Positions 50,971-61,740 are shown, counted from the first letter of the stretch. The stretch: DNA of 64,000 nucleotides from Mesorhizobium sp. YC-39 (GCF_025753795.1 NZ_JAOWPS010000003.1:248001-312000), one strand, 5' to 3'. Notes: a model not told the origin generated them from the sequence alone. Numbers and translations: made by a program.

Positions 50971-52140
50971 CTAGACCGGGATCGGTTTCTGCCGCCCGCG
51001 AATCCACAAATAGTAGACCGCGACCGCGCCAGCGACGATCATGAGCAGTCTATAAAACATTCGCTTGACATCGCCGCCGTCGAAAATCTTGTCAATCGCT
51101 TCAGGGCTGGCCGGATTTCGCAGCACCTCGACCTCAGTGCCGATCGAAGTCGGCATCTTCATAAAGAAATCTCCGAATACACCGAACGAATATTCACCTT
51201 CAGGAGTGCGATAGGTGAGCTTTGCGGTTGGAATTTTCGTTATGCGCCAGGCGCCAGCGCCCAGCGCCGGGGTTGAAGGAACTGTCGCAGCGTCGGAAGA
51301 GCAATCCGCACGGGAGCGCTCCGACCAGCCACGCCTGACTTTCACTTCCAGCACACATTGCATGCCGGTCTCGACCACCTTTGCCTTTTGCCGCTCCCAG
51401 GTGAACGTGTGAATGAAGCGGGCGGTGGCGGGCTTCATCGATGATGCGCCGAGATAGAACAGCGCCGCTGCCAACCCCGTCAGTACGACCTTTGCCACGA
51501 AACGGCCGGACGCCAGGCTCCATTTCGTCCGCTCCATTGCGGCCAATTGGATAGCCCTGACGCGCGGATCATCGGAGAGCTGGTTTGGATCACGACCCTC
51601 AGCGATCATCCACCGCAAATTCAGCATCACAAGGATGTTCACCCACCCCAGCAGCATCACGATCAGGAGGTGGCCATGCAACCGATAGAAGGTTGTGTGA
51701 AAGCTTGCAGCGCAGGCGGTGGCAAGATCGACCCGCGCAACGCCGCGACGCCCACCATCATACCACGCCCCATGTCCAAACATGAGCGGCAGTAGCAGCA
51801 GCAGGCTGAGACATGTCCCGACCAGCAGTTGTTTTCGGTAGAGTTGAAAGCTTCTCTTGTAGCTGTAGACATCGAGCGCGTTCGAAAGAATCAAGCCGAA
51901 CGGAATGATGCCCAAGCTCACCGAGAGGGTCGTCGCGACCATTAGCAGATATGCAAATGACTCTTCGCAGCGATTCAAATCAGTGCTGAGAGAGAACCAA
52001 TTGGCGAAGAACGCCCGCGTGGCAGGAGAAGCTCCCCAGAAAAACACGCAAATGAAAGCAGCTAGAACCGCCACGACGGCGATTGAAGATCCCAGGGCGC
52101 GCAGTCTATGGTCTCGGTCCTTATTCTTATTGGTATCCAC
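50971..52140 (-). CDS. Membrane protein with a DUF3592-like domain, inserted in the pur locus
   Basis: The 389-residue protein has an N-terminal hydrophobic region of about four to five segments (RALGSSIAVVAVLAAFICVF first, then SVSLGIIPFGLILS and LLLLLPLMF) and two more near the end. Between them, a soluble part of about 110 residues resembles DUF3592: CVLEVKVRRGW, AKLTYRTPEGEYSFGVFGDF, and GTEVEVLRNPASPEAI. The function is unknown. It reads against purS and purQ, and base use looks less GC-rich than its neighbours. The GTG at 52140 has GGGGATC before it; a GTG at 52227 is the longer choice. Confidence 0.6.
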   Translation of the reverse strand: MDTNKNKDRDHRLRALGSSIAVVAVLAAFICVFFWGASPATRAFFANWFSLSTDLNRCEESFAYLLMVATTLSVSLGIIPFGLILSNALDVYSYKRSFQLYRKQLLVGTCLSLLLLLPLMFGHGAWYDGGRRGVARVDLATACAASFHTTFYRLHGHLLIVMLLGWVNILVMLNLRWMIAEGRDPNQLSDDPRVRAIQLAAMERTKWSLASGRFVAKVVLTGLAAALFYLGASSMKPATARFIHTFTWERQKAKVVETGMQCVLEVKVRRGWSERSRADCSSDAATVPSTPALGAGAWRITKIPTAKLTYRTPEGEYSFGVFGDFFMKMPTSIGTEVEVLRNPASPEAIDKIFDGGDVKRMFYRLLMIVAGAVAVYYLWIRGRQKPIPV

Positions 52141-52336
52141 GCAGATCCCCGGTCTTTCGCAAGGAACATTCTTGCCGCAAACTAGGTGCCAGCAATATCC
52201 TGTTCTTGCTGAATGATTTTCAAACACTGCGAACTTAGAAGCGACCTGACGTGACCATATAGCTAACCAATCGATAAGCTGCCGGGAGATGGCACTAGGT
52301 CTTGCCGCGACCGTTTGACTACGGTTGATCGCTTAG

Positions 52337-52537
52337 ATACAGACGCCAGATGCGGGCAGCGTCACCGAATGCGCAACACCTGGAAATGCCTCGTCGCAAG
52401 ATGTTATCCTGTGTGTCGACTCGGTAGCCATGGCTGGGGATGGAGTGCCATTCTTTCTCTCCAACAACGGCGTCTGGTTGACCAACCACGTTCCGCCCCG
52501 GTATCTGCTAGAAATCTGCGAACGGGAACTGCCATGA
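52337..52537 (+). pseudogene. C-terminal remnant of an RNA 2'-phosphotransferase (KptA/Tpt1-like)
   Basis: An open frame without a start, bounded by a stop at 52334-52336, encodes DVILCVDSVAMAGDGVPFFL and SNNGVWLTNHVPPRYL before a stop overlapping the purQ start codon. VILxVD, the DG-x-x-F and NGVWLTxHVPP are C-terminal KptA/Tpt1 landmarks. The N-terminal and catalytic parts are missing. It shares the sequence with an upstream extension of purQ in another frame, which is not used. Reading is from memory of the family, so identity needs a search. Confidence 0.5.
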
Positions 52538-53202
52538 AATCAGCCGTCGTTCTTCTCCCCGGCCTCAATCGCGACCGTGACATGATCGCGGCGCTGACCA
52601 AGATTTCCGGCAAGGCGCCGGCGACCGTCTGGCAGACCGACACCGAAATCCCTGATGTCGACCTGATCGCCATTCCCGGCGGCTTTTCCTTCGGCGACTA
52701 TCTGCGCTGCGGCGCGATTGCCGCGCGCATGCCGGTCATGCGGGCGGTTGCCGAAAAAGCGGCCAAGGGTGTGATGGTGATCGGCGTCTGCAACGGTTTC
52801 CAGATCCTGGTCGAAGCCGGAATGCTGCCCGGGGCATTGATGCGCAACAGCTCGCTCAAATTCGTCTGCCGGCAGGTGAAGCTGCAAATCGCCAACGCCA
52901 ACACTATGTTCACCCGCCGCTACCAGCCGGGCCAGATCATCCGCTCGCCGGTGGCACATCACGACGGCAATTATTTCGCCGATGCCGACACGCTTGCCCG
53001 CCTCGAAGGCGAAGGCCAGGTGGTGTTCCGCTATGCCGAAGGCACCAATCCCAACGGCTCGATCAACGACATTGCCGGTATCATCAACAGCCAGGGCAAT
53101 GTGCTGGGCTTGATGCCGCATCCCGAAAACCTGATCGAAGCGGCGCATGGCGGCAATGACGGCCGGGCGCTTTTCGAAGGCGCGCTCGGCATCGCCGCCT
53201 GA
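52534..53202 (+). CDS. purQ: Phosphoribosylformylglycinamidine synthase subunit PurQ (glutaminase)
   Basis: The 222-residue glutaminase supplies ammonia to PurL. It has the class I amidotransferase nucleophile Cys86 in MVIGVCNGFQ and the catalytic His/Glu in MPHPENL near residue 203. IPGGFSFGDYLRCGAIAA is the oxyanion region. GGGAACTGCC precedes the ATG at 52534; longer readings overlap the kptA-like remnant. It is cut off from purC-purS by the insert, so it may need its own promoter. Confidence 0.95.
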   Translation: MKSAVVLLPGLNRDRDMIAALTKISGKAPATVWQTDTEIPDVDLIAIPGGFSFGDYLRCGAIAARMPVMRAVAEKAAKGVMVIGVCNGFQILVEAGMLPGALMRNSSLKFVCRQVKLQIANANTMFTRRYQPGQIIRSPVAHHDGNYFADADTLARLEGEGQVVFRYAEGTNPNGSINDIAGIINSQGNVLGLMPHPENLIEAAHGGNDGRALFEGALGIAA

Positions 53203-53248
53203 TATCTTTTTCGGAAATTCCTTTCATAAACGCGGGGGCGGACTGACC

Positions 53249-53659
53249 ATGAGACTGACGAGCACCCGCCTTGTTCTCCTGGCCGCCGCCGGGCTTGGCC
53301 TTGCGTCCTGCCAGTCGAGCCCGAAGAGCGCACCGGTCCCGTCGGGCAAGAGCGCCTCGTTGCTGGCCATGGAGCAAGTCGCTATCGCCGCCCACAAATG
53401 CTGGATCGCCAGCAAGGATCCCGCCTTCAAATCCTACCAGATGGCCAATGAGCTGAATTCGTTCAGCGGCACGCCGCGCTTCCTGCTGGTGCCGGCCAAG
53501 CACTATGGGGGCAAGCCGCTGCTGGTGGTTCAGGCGAAGGGCAATTCCAGCCGCGTCGACGTGTTCGGTCCGCTAATGGCTGAGCCACTTGGCGCTCGGA
53601 TCGGCTCGGACATTGCCCGCTGGCAGGCAGGCAATCCTTCCTGCACCGCCGCCGCATAG
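53249..53659 (+). CDS. Small lipoprotein in the purQ-purL interval
   Basis: The 136-residue protein has a lipoprotein signal: LLAAAGLGLASC with Cys22 as the lipid-anchored residue. The mature part contains ASLLAMEQVAIAAHKCWIAS and VPAKHYGGKPLLVV and a Cys near the end (GNPSCTAAA). No function is known. It follows purQ by 46 bases and is probably co-transcribed with it, which is common in this group of bacteria. Confidence 0.75.
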   Translation: MRLTSTRLVLLAAAGLGLASCQSSPKSAPVPSGKSASLLAMEQVAIAAHKCWIASKDPAFKSYQMANELNSFSGTPRFLLVPAKHYGGKPLLVVQAKGNSSRVDVFGPLMAEPLGARIGSDIARWQAGNPSCTAAA

Positions 53660-53663
53660 GGCG

Positions 53664-54305
53664 ATGGGCCGGTTTCTGCAGATATCGGGTCTGGTCATTG
53701 GCCTTGCCGGGCTTATCCTGCAAATCTGCATCACCATCCCGGCGTCGATGGAAGCAGGCCGCAGTTTCCTCGGCTCGCTGATCTTCTATTTCAGCTTCTT
53801 CACCATCCTGACCAATATCGGCGCGGTGCTCGTTCACGTCTCGCTGCTGTCATCCAGCGGCTATGCCTGGTTTCCCGTCTTTGCCGGACCGCGGGTGCGG
53901 GCAGGCGTGGCGGCGGCCATCGCGCTGGTCTTCATCATTTACGCAACCGTTCTGACGCGGCTTTGGCAGCCGCAAGGGCTGTTCCTGGTCTGCGACGTGC
54001 TGCTGCACTATGTGACGCCGGTGCTGTTCGTGCTGTGGTGGCTGGTGGCGGGCGCCGATGGTTCGACCCGGTGGCGCGACATCTCCTGGTGGATGGTCTA
54101 TCCCATCGCCTATCTGATCTATGTGCTGGCGCGGGCACCGATCGCCGGAGAGGTGCCCTACCCATTCCTCGATGTCGCCAAGAACGGCGCGGCCAGCGTC
54201 GCCATCTCAGCGCTGGCCGTCACGGGGCTGTTTCTGGTGCTATGCGTCATTGCGGTGCTTCTGGATCAGGGCGTCTCACGCCTGAGGGCTTCGAAAACCC
54301 GCTAG
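53664..54305 (+). CDS. Pr6Pr family membrane protein
   Basis: The 213-residue protein has about six hydrophobic segments. LIFYFSFFTILTNIGAVLVH is the family hallmark (F-T-x-x-T/S-N), with VCDVLLHYVTPVLFVLWWL and WWMVYPIAYLIYVLARAPI. Pr6Pr proteins are widespread and uncharacterised. It starts five bases after the lipoprotein stop, so the two are coupled. Confidence 0.8.
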   Translation: MGRFLQISGLVIGLAGLILQICITIPASMEAGRSFLGSLIFYFSFFTILTNIGAVLVHVSLLSSSGYAWFPVFAGPRVRAGVAAAIALVFIIYATVLTRLWQPQGLFLVCDVLLHYVTPVLFVLWWLVAGADGSTRWRDISWWMVYPIAYLIYVLARAPIAGEVPYPFLDVAKNGAASVAISALAVTGLFLVLCVIAVLLDQGVSRLRASKTR

Positions 54306-54337
54306 ACTTGGCGTCCAGAACATGCGCCGGCAAAGGT

Positions 54338-54589
54338 TCAGTCCCAGAACGGCCTGAGACCTTCGTTATGGGCGTCGCAGCGTGAGATGCCGATATCCTT
54401 TAGCTGGTCGTCCGTCATTTCCAGCAAGGCCAGTCGGCTGCGACGGCGTTCCAGCATCCGGCTGAGCCAGCGCATCAGCGAGCCGAACATCAGGACCAAT
54501 CGGTTCACGAAGCCACCTCGCCCCGACGGGCGAAGCGCCTTCCCGTGTAATCCGGCGTCGGTGTAATGAATTGTCTCGATTGTAGCCAT
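54338..54589 (-). CDS. DUF1127 family protein
   Basis: The 83-residue protein has an N-terminal half without known motif and a DUF1127 core: RMLERRRSRLALLEMTDDQL followed by KDIGISRCDA. DUF1127 proteins are small, basic and common in alphaproteobacteria, and some affect phosphate, carbon or RNA metabolism. GGTGGAAGAC before the ATG at 54589 supports the start. It is divergent from the MocR-type regulator and shares the 92-base intergenic region. Confidence 0.82.
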   Translation of the reverse strand: MATIETIHYTDAGLHGKALRPSGRGGFVNRLVLMFGSLMRWLSRMLERRRSRLALLEMTDDQLKDIGISRCDAHNEGLRPFWD

Positions 54590-54656
54590 TGTCTTCCACC
54601 AGAATTTAGCATTGCACCCTTTTTGGCGCGCGATTGATATGTATTGACTCTCGAAA

Positions 54657-54688
54657 TGGTGCAATATACAAAATTGTCACCATGACAA
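54657..54688. promoter_or_regulatory. Inverted repeats over the MocR gene start codon
   Basis: TTGTCA and TGACAA flank a CCA spacer (54674-54688), covering the ATG at 54682. An overlapping imperfect repeat pairs TGGTGCAAT (54657-54665) with ATTGTCACCA (54673-54682). Such sites would suit autoregulation by the downstream protein. Confidence 0.45.
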
Positions 54689-56088
54689 ATTGGCTTCCCG
54701 ACCTCAATGCCGGTTCCGGCCCTCTCTATCAGCGCCTTGCTGACAGCATTGAGTCAGATATCGACAAGGGCGTCATCGCAGCCGGGGCAAAGCTGCCGCC
54801 GCAGCGCGATCTCGCCTATGATATTGGCACCACCGTCGGCACGATCGGCCGCGCCTATCAGCTGCTGCGCGAACGCGGGCTGGTGAGCGGCGAGGTCGGA
54901 CGCGGCACTTATGTGCTCGCCCAACGCGTTTTGGATGCGAAGCCAGATCTGGAGCCTGCCATACAGGGCACGCGCCCTATCGATGCGCCGACTGGCAAGA
55001 TGCGCTTCGACAGCACCGCCGCGCCCGATATCGGCCAGGGCGCCATCATCGCCGAGGTGCTGTCGCGTACGACACAGGACCATCCGCACGACATTTCGAG
55101 CTACACTAGGGATTTTCCCCAGCGCTGGTATGAAGCGGGCAGTCGCTGGCTGGCGCGCAATTCCTTCCGCCCCTCACCCGATTCGATCGTGCCAACGCTT
55201 GGCACCCATGCCGCTGTGATGGCGGCGATCGCCGCGCTGACCATGCCCGGCGATTATGTCGTGTTCGAGCACCTCACCTATTCGCAGATCTCACGCAGCG
55301 CCGGGCTGATCGGACGCCGCACCGCGCTGGTGACATCGGACAATGAAGGTGTCGACCCCGATGATTTCGAACGTGTCTGCGCGCAAAAACATCCCAAGAT
55401 GATGTTCCTGATGCCGACGGCCCAGAATCCGACTCTGGTGACAATGCCGGCGGCGCGCCGGGAGGCGATTGCGCGCGTGGCGCGCGAATACAATGTCATC
55501 CTGATCGAGGACGACCTTTATGGCCACCTGACCGACGACCCGCAGCCGCTGCTGGCCGAATATGCGCCTGAGCGGACCATCGTTGCCGGCGGCCTGTCGA
55601 AATCGGTCGCCGCGGGCGTTCGCGGAGGCTGGCTGTCTTGCCCGCCCGCCTATCGCCACCGCATCCGGGTGGCGCACAAGATGATGACCGGCGGCCTGCC
55701 CTTCCTGCTGGCCGAGGTCGGCTCGAGGCTGGTGCTGTCCGGCGAGGCAGCGGAAATCCGCAAGCGCTGTATCGCCGAAATCCAGACCCGCACTGCCACA
55801 GTACGCGAGATGCTCGCCGGGTTCGATTTCAGGGCAAGGGATAATGTGCCCTTCGTTTGGCTGACCTTGCCCGACCCCTGGCTCTCCGGCACATTCAAGA
55901 ATGCCTGCCTGGCGCAGGGCGTGCTGATCGATGACGAGGACGAATTCAAGGCCGGCCGTTCCGAGCAAGTCTTCCACGGCGTCCGCTTCGGTGTCTCGCA
56001 GCCACGGGAGAAGGATGTCGTCAACGGCATCGCGGTCATCCGCCGCCTGCTCGAGGAAGGCCGCGCCGGCTACGACAGTTTTTCCTAA
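54682..56088 (+). CDS. MocR-type GntR/aminotransferase regulator
   Basis: The 468-residue protein fuses an N-terminal GntR winged helix (GPLYQRLADSIESDIDKGVI with KLPPQRDLAYDIG, about residues 12-75) to a fold I aminotransferase domain (residues about 100-468). The PLP lysine is in GGLSKSVAAGVRGGW, and MPTAQNPTLVTMP is the usual PLP-ring segment. MocR proteins sense PLP or a related amine; PdxR and GabR are the known examples. The start at 54682 gives the normal length. Its target is not obvious; its own promoter is a candidate. Confidence 0.9.
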   Translation: MTNWLPDLNAGSGPLYQRLADSIESDIDKGVIAAGAKLPPQRDLAYDIGTTVGTIGRAYQLLRERGLVSGEVGRGTYVLAQRVLDAKPDLEPAIQGTRPIDAPTGKMRFDSTAAPDIGQGAIIAEVLSRTTQDHPHDISSYTRDFPQRWYEAGSRWLARNSFRPSPDSIVPTLGTHAAVMAAIAALTMPGDYVVFEHLTYSQISRSAGLIGRRTALVTSDNEGVDPDDFERVCAQKHPKMMFLMPTAQNPTLVTMPAARREAIARVAREYNVILIEDDLYGHLTDDPQPLLAEYAPERTIVAGGLSKSVAAGVRGGWLSCPPAYRHRIRVAHKMMTGGLPFLLAEVGSRLVLSGEAAEIRKRCIAEIQTRTATVREMLAGFDFRARDNVPFVWLTLPDPWLSGTFKNACLAQGVLIDDEDEFKAGRSEQVFHGVRFGVSQPREKDVVNGIAVIRRLLEEGRAGYDSFS

Positions 56089-56231
56089 CCCCCCGGCGCG
56101 CCGGCGATCACGCATTGGCCGACGCAACGGTTTTCCGGCGTTTTTCGTCATCCAATGGGGTGTATCGCGCGAAAGCTTGCGATAAGAGGAGAGTCAAAAA
56201 TCCCCTCTCCCACGGATACAAATCGCCGCTC

Positions 56232-58459
<2,228 letters not shown>

Positions 58460-58463
<4 letters not shown>

Positions 58464-58984
58464 CGAGGCTGGCTGCCCGGGCACTGCTTGCAGTCGTTTT
58501 CTGGCCGTCGCTGTTCTTCTTCTGGTTTCTCGGGCCGTTCGTCTTTTTCCTGCTGTCGACGACCTCAAGCGAGGTTTGTCCCCGGCTGGAAACCCGTGCC
58601 GAGTTCCTGGCCGCAGCCAACGGCACGCTCCTGATGTTGGCCGTTCAGAGTCTTTTCTATGCGGTTCCGATCCTGTGCCTAGTCCTTTGGGGCCGGCTTT
58701 CGCCGGAGCCGGCGCGGGCACGACAAATCGTCACCTGCGTCAAGCTGTTTGGCGCGGCCATCGTCACGGGAGCGCTCTGGGAGTATGGCTCTTCGCTGGT
58801 CTGCGACGGTTACGGCCAGCCCTTCTTCTCGCCGCTCTGGCAGATGACGAGCTACCTTCCGATCGTCAGCATCGTGATCAACATTCCGCTCTATGTGCTG
58901 GCTTTCGGCCTTGGCCGTGCCTTCTCGACACGCGAGGATGTTCCCGCGGACGATGCGGTCCATCCGGAGCAGAATGGCTTGTGA
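58460..58984 (+). CDS. Four-segment membrane protein after purL
   Basis: The 174-residue protein has about four hydrophobic segments (near residues 8-38, 52-75, 90-112 and 130-155) and no recognised motif. The only start near the purL stop is TTG at 58460, which overlaps the TGA as TTGA, so coupling is likely. The next ATG lies inside the first half. The function is unknown. The start is uncertain. Confidence 0.55.
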
Positions 58985-59101
58985 GTCGCCAATCATCCTG
59001 GCACAGGAGAGAACCGCTTCAATACGGACCAGAAAGGCTTTAGGCTTACCCCGAGTCACATCGCACGGGCCGCACCTGCCCGCCCGAAACAGGAATTTGC
59101 C

Positions 59102-59335
59102 ATGGCAATGGACGCCCACGACATCGAGAAACTGATCAAGGAAGGCATTCCAGACGCCAAGGTGACGATTCGCGACCTAGCCGGCGACGGCGACCACTAT
59201 GCGGCCGAGGTGGTGGCGGAAAGCTTTCGCGGCAAAAGCCGCGTCCAGCAGCATCAGATGGTCTATGACGCGCTGAAGGGCAATATGGGCGGCGTGCTGC
59301 ATGCGCTCGCCCTGCAGACCAGCGTACCGGACTGA
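59102..59335 (+). CDS. BolA family protein
   Basis: The 77-residue protein is of the BolA family (YrbA/IbaG-like): IEKLIKEGIPDAKVTIRDLA, DHYAAEVVAESFRGKSRVQQ and HQMVYDALKG with the invariant His. Together with a CGFS monothiol glutaredoxin it carries or senses a [2Fe-2S] cluster. The usual partner grxD lies 3.4 kb away on the same strand, separated by an insert. Confidence 0.93.
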   Translation: MAMDAHDIEKLIKEGIPDAKVTIRDLAGDGDHYAAEVVAESFRGKSRVQQHQMVYDALKGNMGGVLHALALQTSVPD

Positions 59336-59354
59336 AACTTCCAGCCGGCGCTGC

Positions 59355-60554
59355 TCAGATCTTCACCAGCATCGCCGTCAGGTACATGAAGCCAACCCCG
59401 GCCGCTAATCCAGCCATCGCGCCCGGTGCGAACAAGGCGCGCGTGCCGTCCGATCGCTGACGAAGCTGCATCGACACCAGCTCGACGATCACCTGCAGGA
59501 TTGCTCCCGCGCCGACCGCCAGCGCCAGTGCCGACCACTGCGGAGCATAGGCGAGGCTGCCGATCCACAGGCCGACGACCGCGGGGCCGCCTGCAAGCAG
59601 CGTCAGCGCGGCGAAGGCCCGCAGTGAGGGGCGCTGCTTCAGGATCGGGGCGGCGATGCCGATGCCCTCGGTGATATTGTGCAATGTGAAGCCGAGCACC
59701 AGGAAGGTACCGAGCCCCGCCGCACCCGAGGCGAAGGCGGCGCCGATAGCCAGCCCTTCGCCGAGATTGTGCAGGCCGATGCCGAGCGCGATGAAGGTGG
59801 CGAGCGCCAGACCGGTCGGCGTCCCGCTGCGCCGCCCTGCCGCCATCAGCAGGAGAAAACTGGCCGCAGCGGCGAGCACGATCATCGTCGGCCCCTGGAA
59901 TAGGGCGGCGGCTTCGCTGGCCAGTTCGAACGCATCCTCCAGCGCATCGACGAAGAGGAAGGCGAGCAGCCCGACGGTTAGCGACAGAAGAAAGTCCATG
60001 CCTGCCTGTCCGACGCCGCGAAGCGCGGGATAGAACATAAGGCCGATCGCCACGGGCAGGATGCCGACGAAGGCGCCAAGCACCGCCTGCGCGACGAAGC
60101 TCAGCGAATCGCGCGTCGGGGTGGTTACGGCCACGGCGATCTCGTGTGTGAACGTGGCTCCTGTATTGGTCACGACATTGATCTCGTGCGCCTCCCCCAG
60201 CACCCAGGGATACGGCAGGGCAATCCATGCCGTCGCGCCGCGCGCGATCGGGCCCGGCGGATCCTGCGTGAACTGCCAGTAGGCATCGTCGACCTGCACC
60301 TGCGCGACGGTCATCGGCTCCGATCCGCCGGCCCTGACGAGAACGCGGATGCCGTCCGCGCTCAGAATCGTCCGCTCGAAGGTGAGGTTCTCGACCGGCG
60401 GCGCGCCATTGCGGAAGCTTGACAGCGGGTCCGAGGAGATCAGCCAGGCGATGGCCAGCCCGAGCACGGCGAGCGGCAGCGCGATCCAGAACAGATAGGC
60501 CCACCTTGGTCGGCCGGCACGTGTATCGGCGGAAGGCTGGCTCAGATCCGTCAC
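59355..60554 (-). CDS. ZIP-family metal transporter with an extracytoplasmic N-terminal domain
   Basis: The 399-residue protein begins with a membrane anchor (residues about 20-40) and a domain of about 100 residues outside the cytoplasm (Ig-like strands RTILSADGIRVLVRAGG and EINVVTNTGATFTHEIAVAV). Residues 150-399 form an eight-helix ZIP transporter with metal-binding motifs HNLGEGLAIG (262-271) and HNITEG (292-297). ZIP proteins import Zn, Fe or Mn. The extra domain is unusual. The GTG start overlaps the oxidase stop (GTGA), so the two are translated together. Confidence 0.85.
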   Translation of the reverse strand: MTDLSQPSADTRAGRPRWAYLFWIALPLAVLGLAIAWLISSDPLSSFRNGAPPVENLTFERTILSADGIRVLVRAGGSEPMTVAQVQVDDAYWQFTQDPPGPIARGATAWIALPYPWVLGEAHEINVVTNTGATFTHEIAVAVTTPTRDSLSFVAQAVLGAFVGILPVAIGLMFYPALRGVGQAGMDFLLSLTVGLLAFLFVDALEDAFELASEAAALFQGPTMIVLAAAASFLLLMAAGRRSGTPTGLALATFIALGIGLHNLGEGLAIGAAFASGAAGLGTFLVLGFTLHNITEGIGIAAPILKQRPSLRAFAALTLLAGGPAVVGLWIGSLAYAPQWSALALAVGAGAILQVIVELVSMQLRQRSDGTRALFAPGAMAGLAAGVGFMYLTAMLVKI

Positions 60555-61681
60555 GATACGGCCTCCACGACGTCGAACATGCCGGACCAGCCGAGTTCGG
60601 TGAATTCCGACTGGTGAGGATGGAACATGTAGAGGCCCGGTTCATGCTCCTTGAAATGGAACTCGAGGATGCCGCGCTCAGCCTGACACTGGGTGATCAG
60701 GTCGACAGTCCTAAGCGTCGGGGTCAGCGTCGTGCCCTGGTTGTAATAGTCGAAGAAATTGGCGTGCAAATGGAAGGAATTGATCGGATCGAACTCGATG
60801 ACGTTGACGAGATAGATGCGGACGGGTTTGTCCTTCAGCACCCGGATCGGCTTTTTCGCATAGGCGTGGGCAACCGTGTTGACGGCGTAGACCTCGTTCT
60901 CGCCGTCGAAGTTGGTGTCGAAGGCATTCATGACCATGACGAATTCCTGCCAGCCGGCATTCTCGGGCGTGCCGAAGAGGCGTGAGCGGGCGACCGCCTC
61001 GTGTTCGGGATGGCGGGCCGGATCGGGATCGATCACGAATGCGCCGTACATCCCCTTCTGAATGTGCCGCTTCAGCGGCAGCGCGTGGCAGTGATAGAGA
61101 TGACAGCCGAACGGCCTGGCATCGAACTCGTAGACGAACTCCTCGCCCGGTCCGATCAGGCCGGCGCCCGGGACGCCGTCCATGCGCGCGGCATGAATGC
61201 CGTGGAAATGCATGGAGTGCGGATGCGAGCCGCCGTTACGGAAGACGATCCTCAGCCGATCGCCCTCGGTCGCGCGCAGGGACGGCCCCGGCACACGGCC
61301 ATTGTAGGTCCAGGCGGGGAACATAATGCCGGGCGCGATCTCGATCTCCTTGTCCTCGGCCGTCACTTCGAAGGTGCGCAGCGTCCGACCGTCCGGCAGT
61401 GTTGACACCGTCCCGGTGTCCCAGTCGCTCAGCAGCTTCGACGGATCGAAGCCGTTGCGCGCGTCGTCGACCTCGCCGACCGTGATCATCGAGCCATGGG
61501 CTGAGAGATGCGCCGGCGGCTCTTCAGCGGCCGCCGCTGCTGGCATCTCGTGACCGGCGTGGCTTGTCTGCCCGCGAGCACCACTCGCCGCGACCGCCGT
61601 GCCACCGGCAGCGGCAAGGCCACCGGCCAGAAGCAGCCTTCGATCGAGCTTTCGCTCCAGCAAGGATTTCATCTCGTGCAT
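60551..61681 (-). CDS. Two-domain multicopper oxidase (T1 copper in domain 1)
   Basis: The 376-residue oxidase has a twin-arginine leader (LDRRLLLAGGLAAAGG), so it is exported folded. Copper motifs are HSMHFHG (155-161), HLYHCH (194-199) with Cys198, His206 and Met211 as a type 1 site, FHLH (303-306) and FHPHQSEF (353-360). Because HCH lies in the first domain and the second ends in HPH without Cys, it fits the type C two-domain layout rather than typical laccase. Known relatives oxidise metals or phenols. GGAGG precedes the ATG at 61681. Confidence 0.88.
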   Translation of the reverse strand: MHEMKSLLERKLDRRLLLAGGLAAAGGTAVAASGARGQTSHAGHEMPAAAAAEEPPAHLSAHGSMITVGEVDDARNGFDPSKLLSDWDTGTVSTLPDGRTLRTFEVTAEDKEIEIAPGIMFPAWTYNGRVPGPSLRATEGDRLRIVFRNGGSHPHSMHFHGIHAARMDGVPGAGLIGPGEEFVYEFDARPFGCHLYHCHALPLKRHIQKGMYGAFVIDPDPARHPEHEAVARSRLFGTPENAGWQEFVMVMNAFDTNFDGENEVYAVNTVAHAYAKKPIRVLKDKPVRIYLVNVIEFDPINSFHLHANFFDYYNQGTTLTPTLRTVDLITQCQAERGILEFHFKEHEPGLYMFHPHQSEFTELGWSGMFDVVEAVS

Positions 61682-61728
61682 GCCTGCGTCCTCCAAATCA
61701 CATCTAGCATAGTGCATGCTTCAAGATT

Positions 61729-61740
61729 TAGCTATAGCTA
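61729..61740. promoter_or_regulatory. 12-bp perfect palindrome upstream of the oxidase gene
   Basis: TAGCTATAGCTA is fully symmetric and lies 48 bases upstream of the oxidase start, in an AT-rich promoter-like stretch. It may be the operator for a metal-responsive regulator; no such gene is in the window. Confidence 0.4.

Noticed and set aside
52315..52533. N-terminal extension of PurQ to 295 residues
   Set aside because: The added residues do not resemble PurQ; the ATG at 52534 has a ribosome-binding site and gives the normal 222-residue length.
54644..54670. Promoter TTGACT...TATACA for the MocR-type gene
   Set aside because: The spacer is only 15 bases and the start would lie about five bases from the ATG, so it was not listed as a feature.
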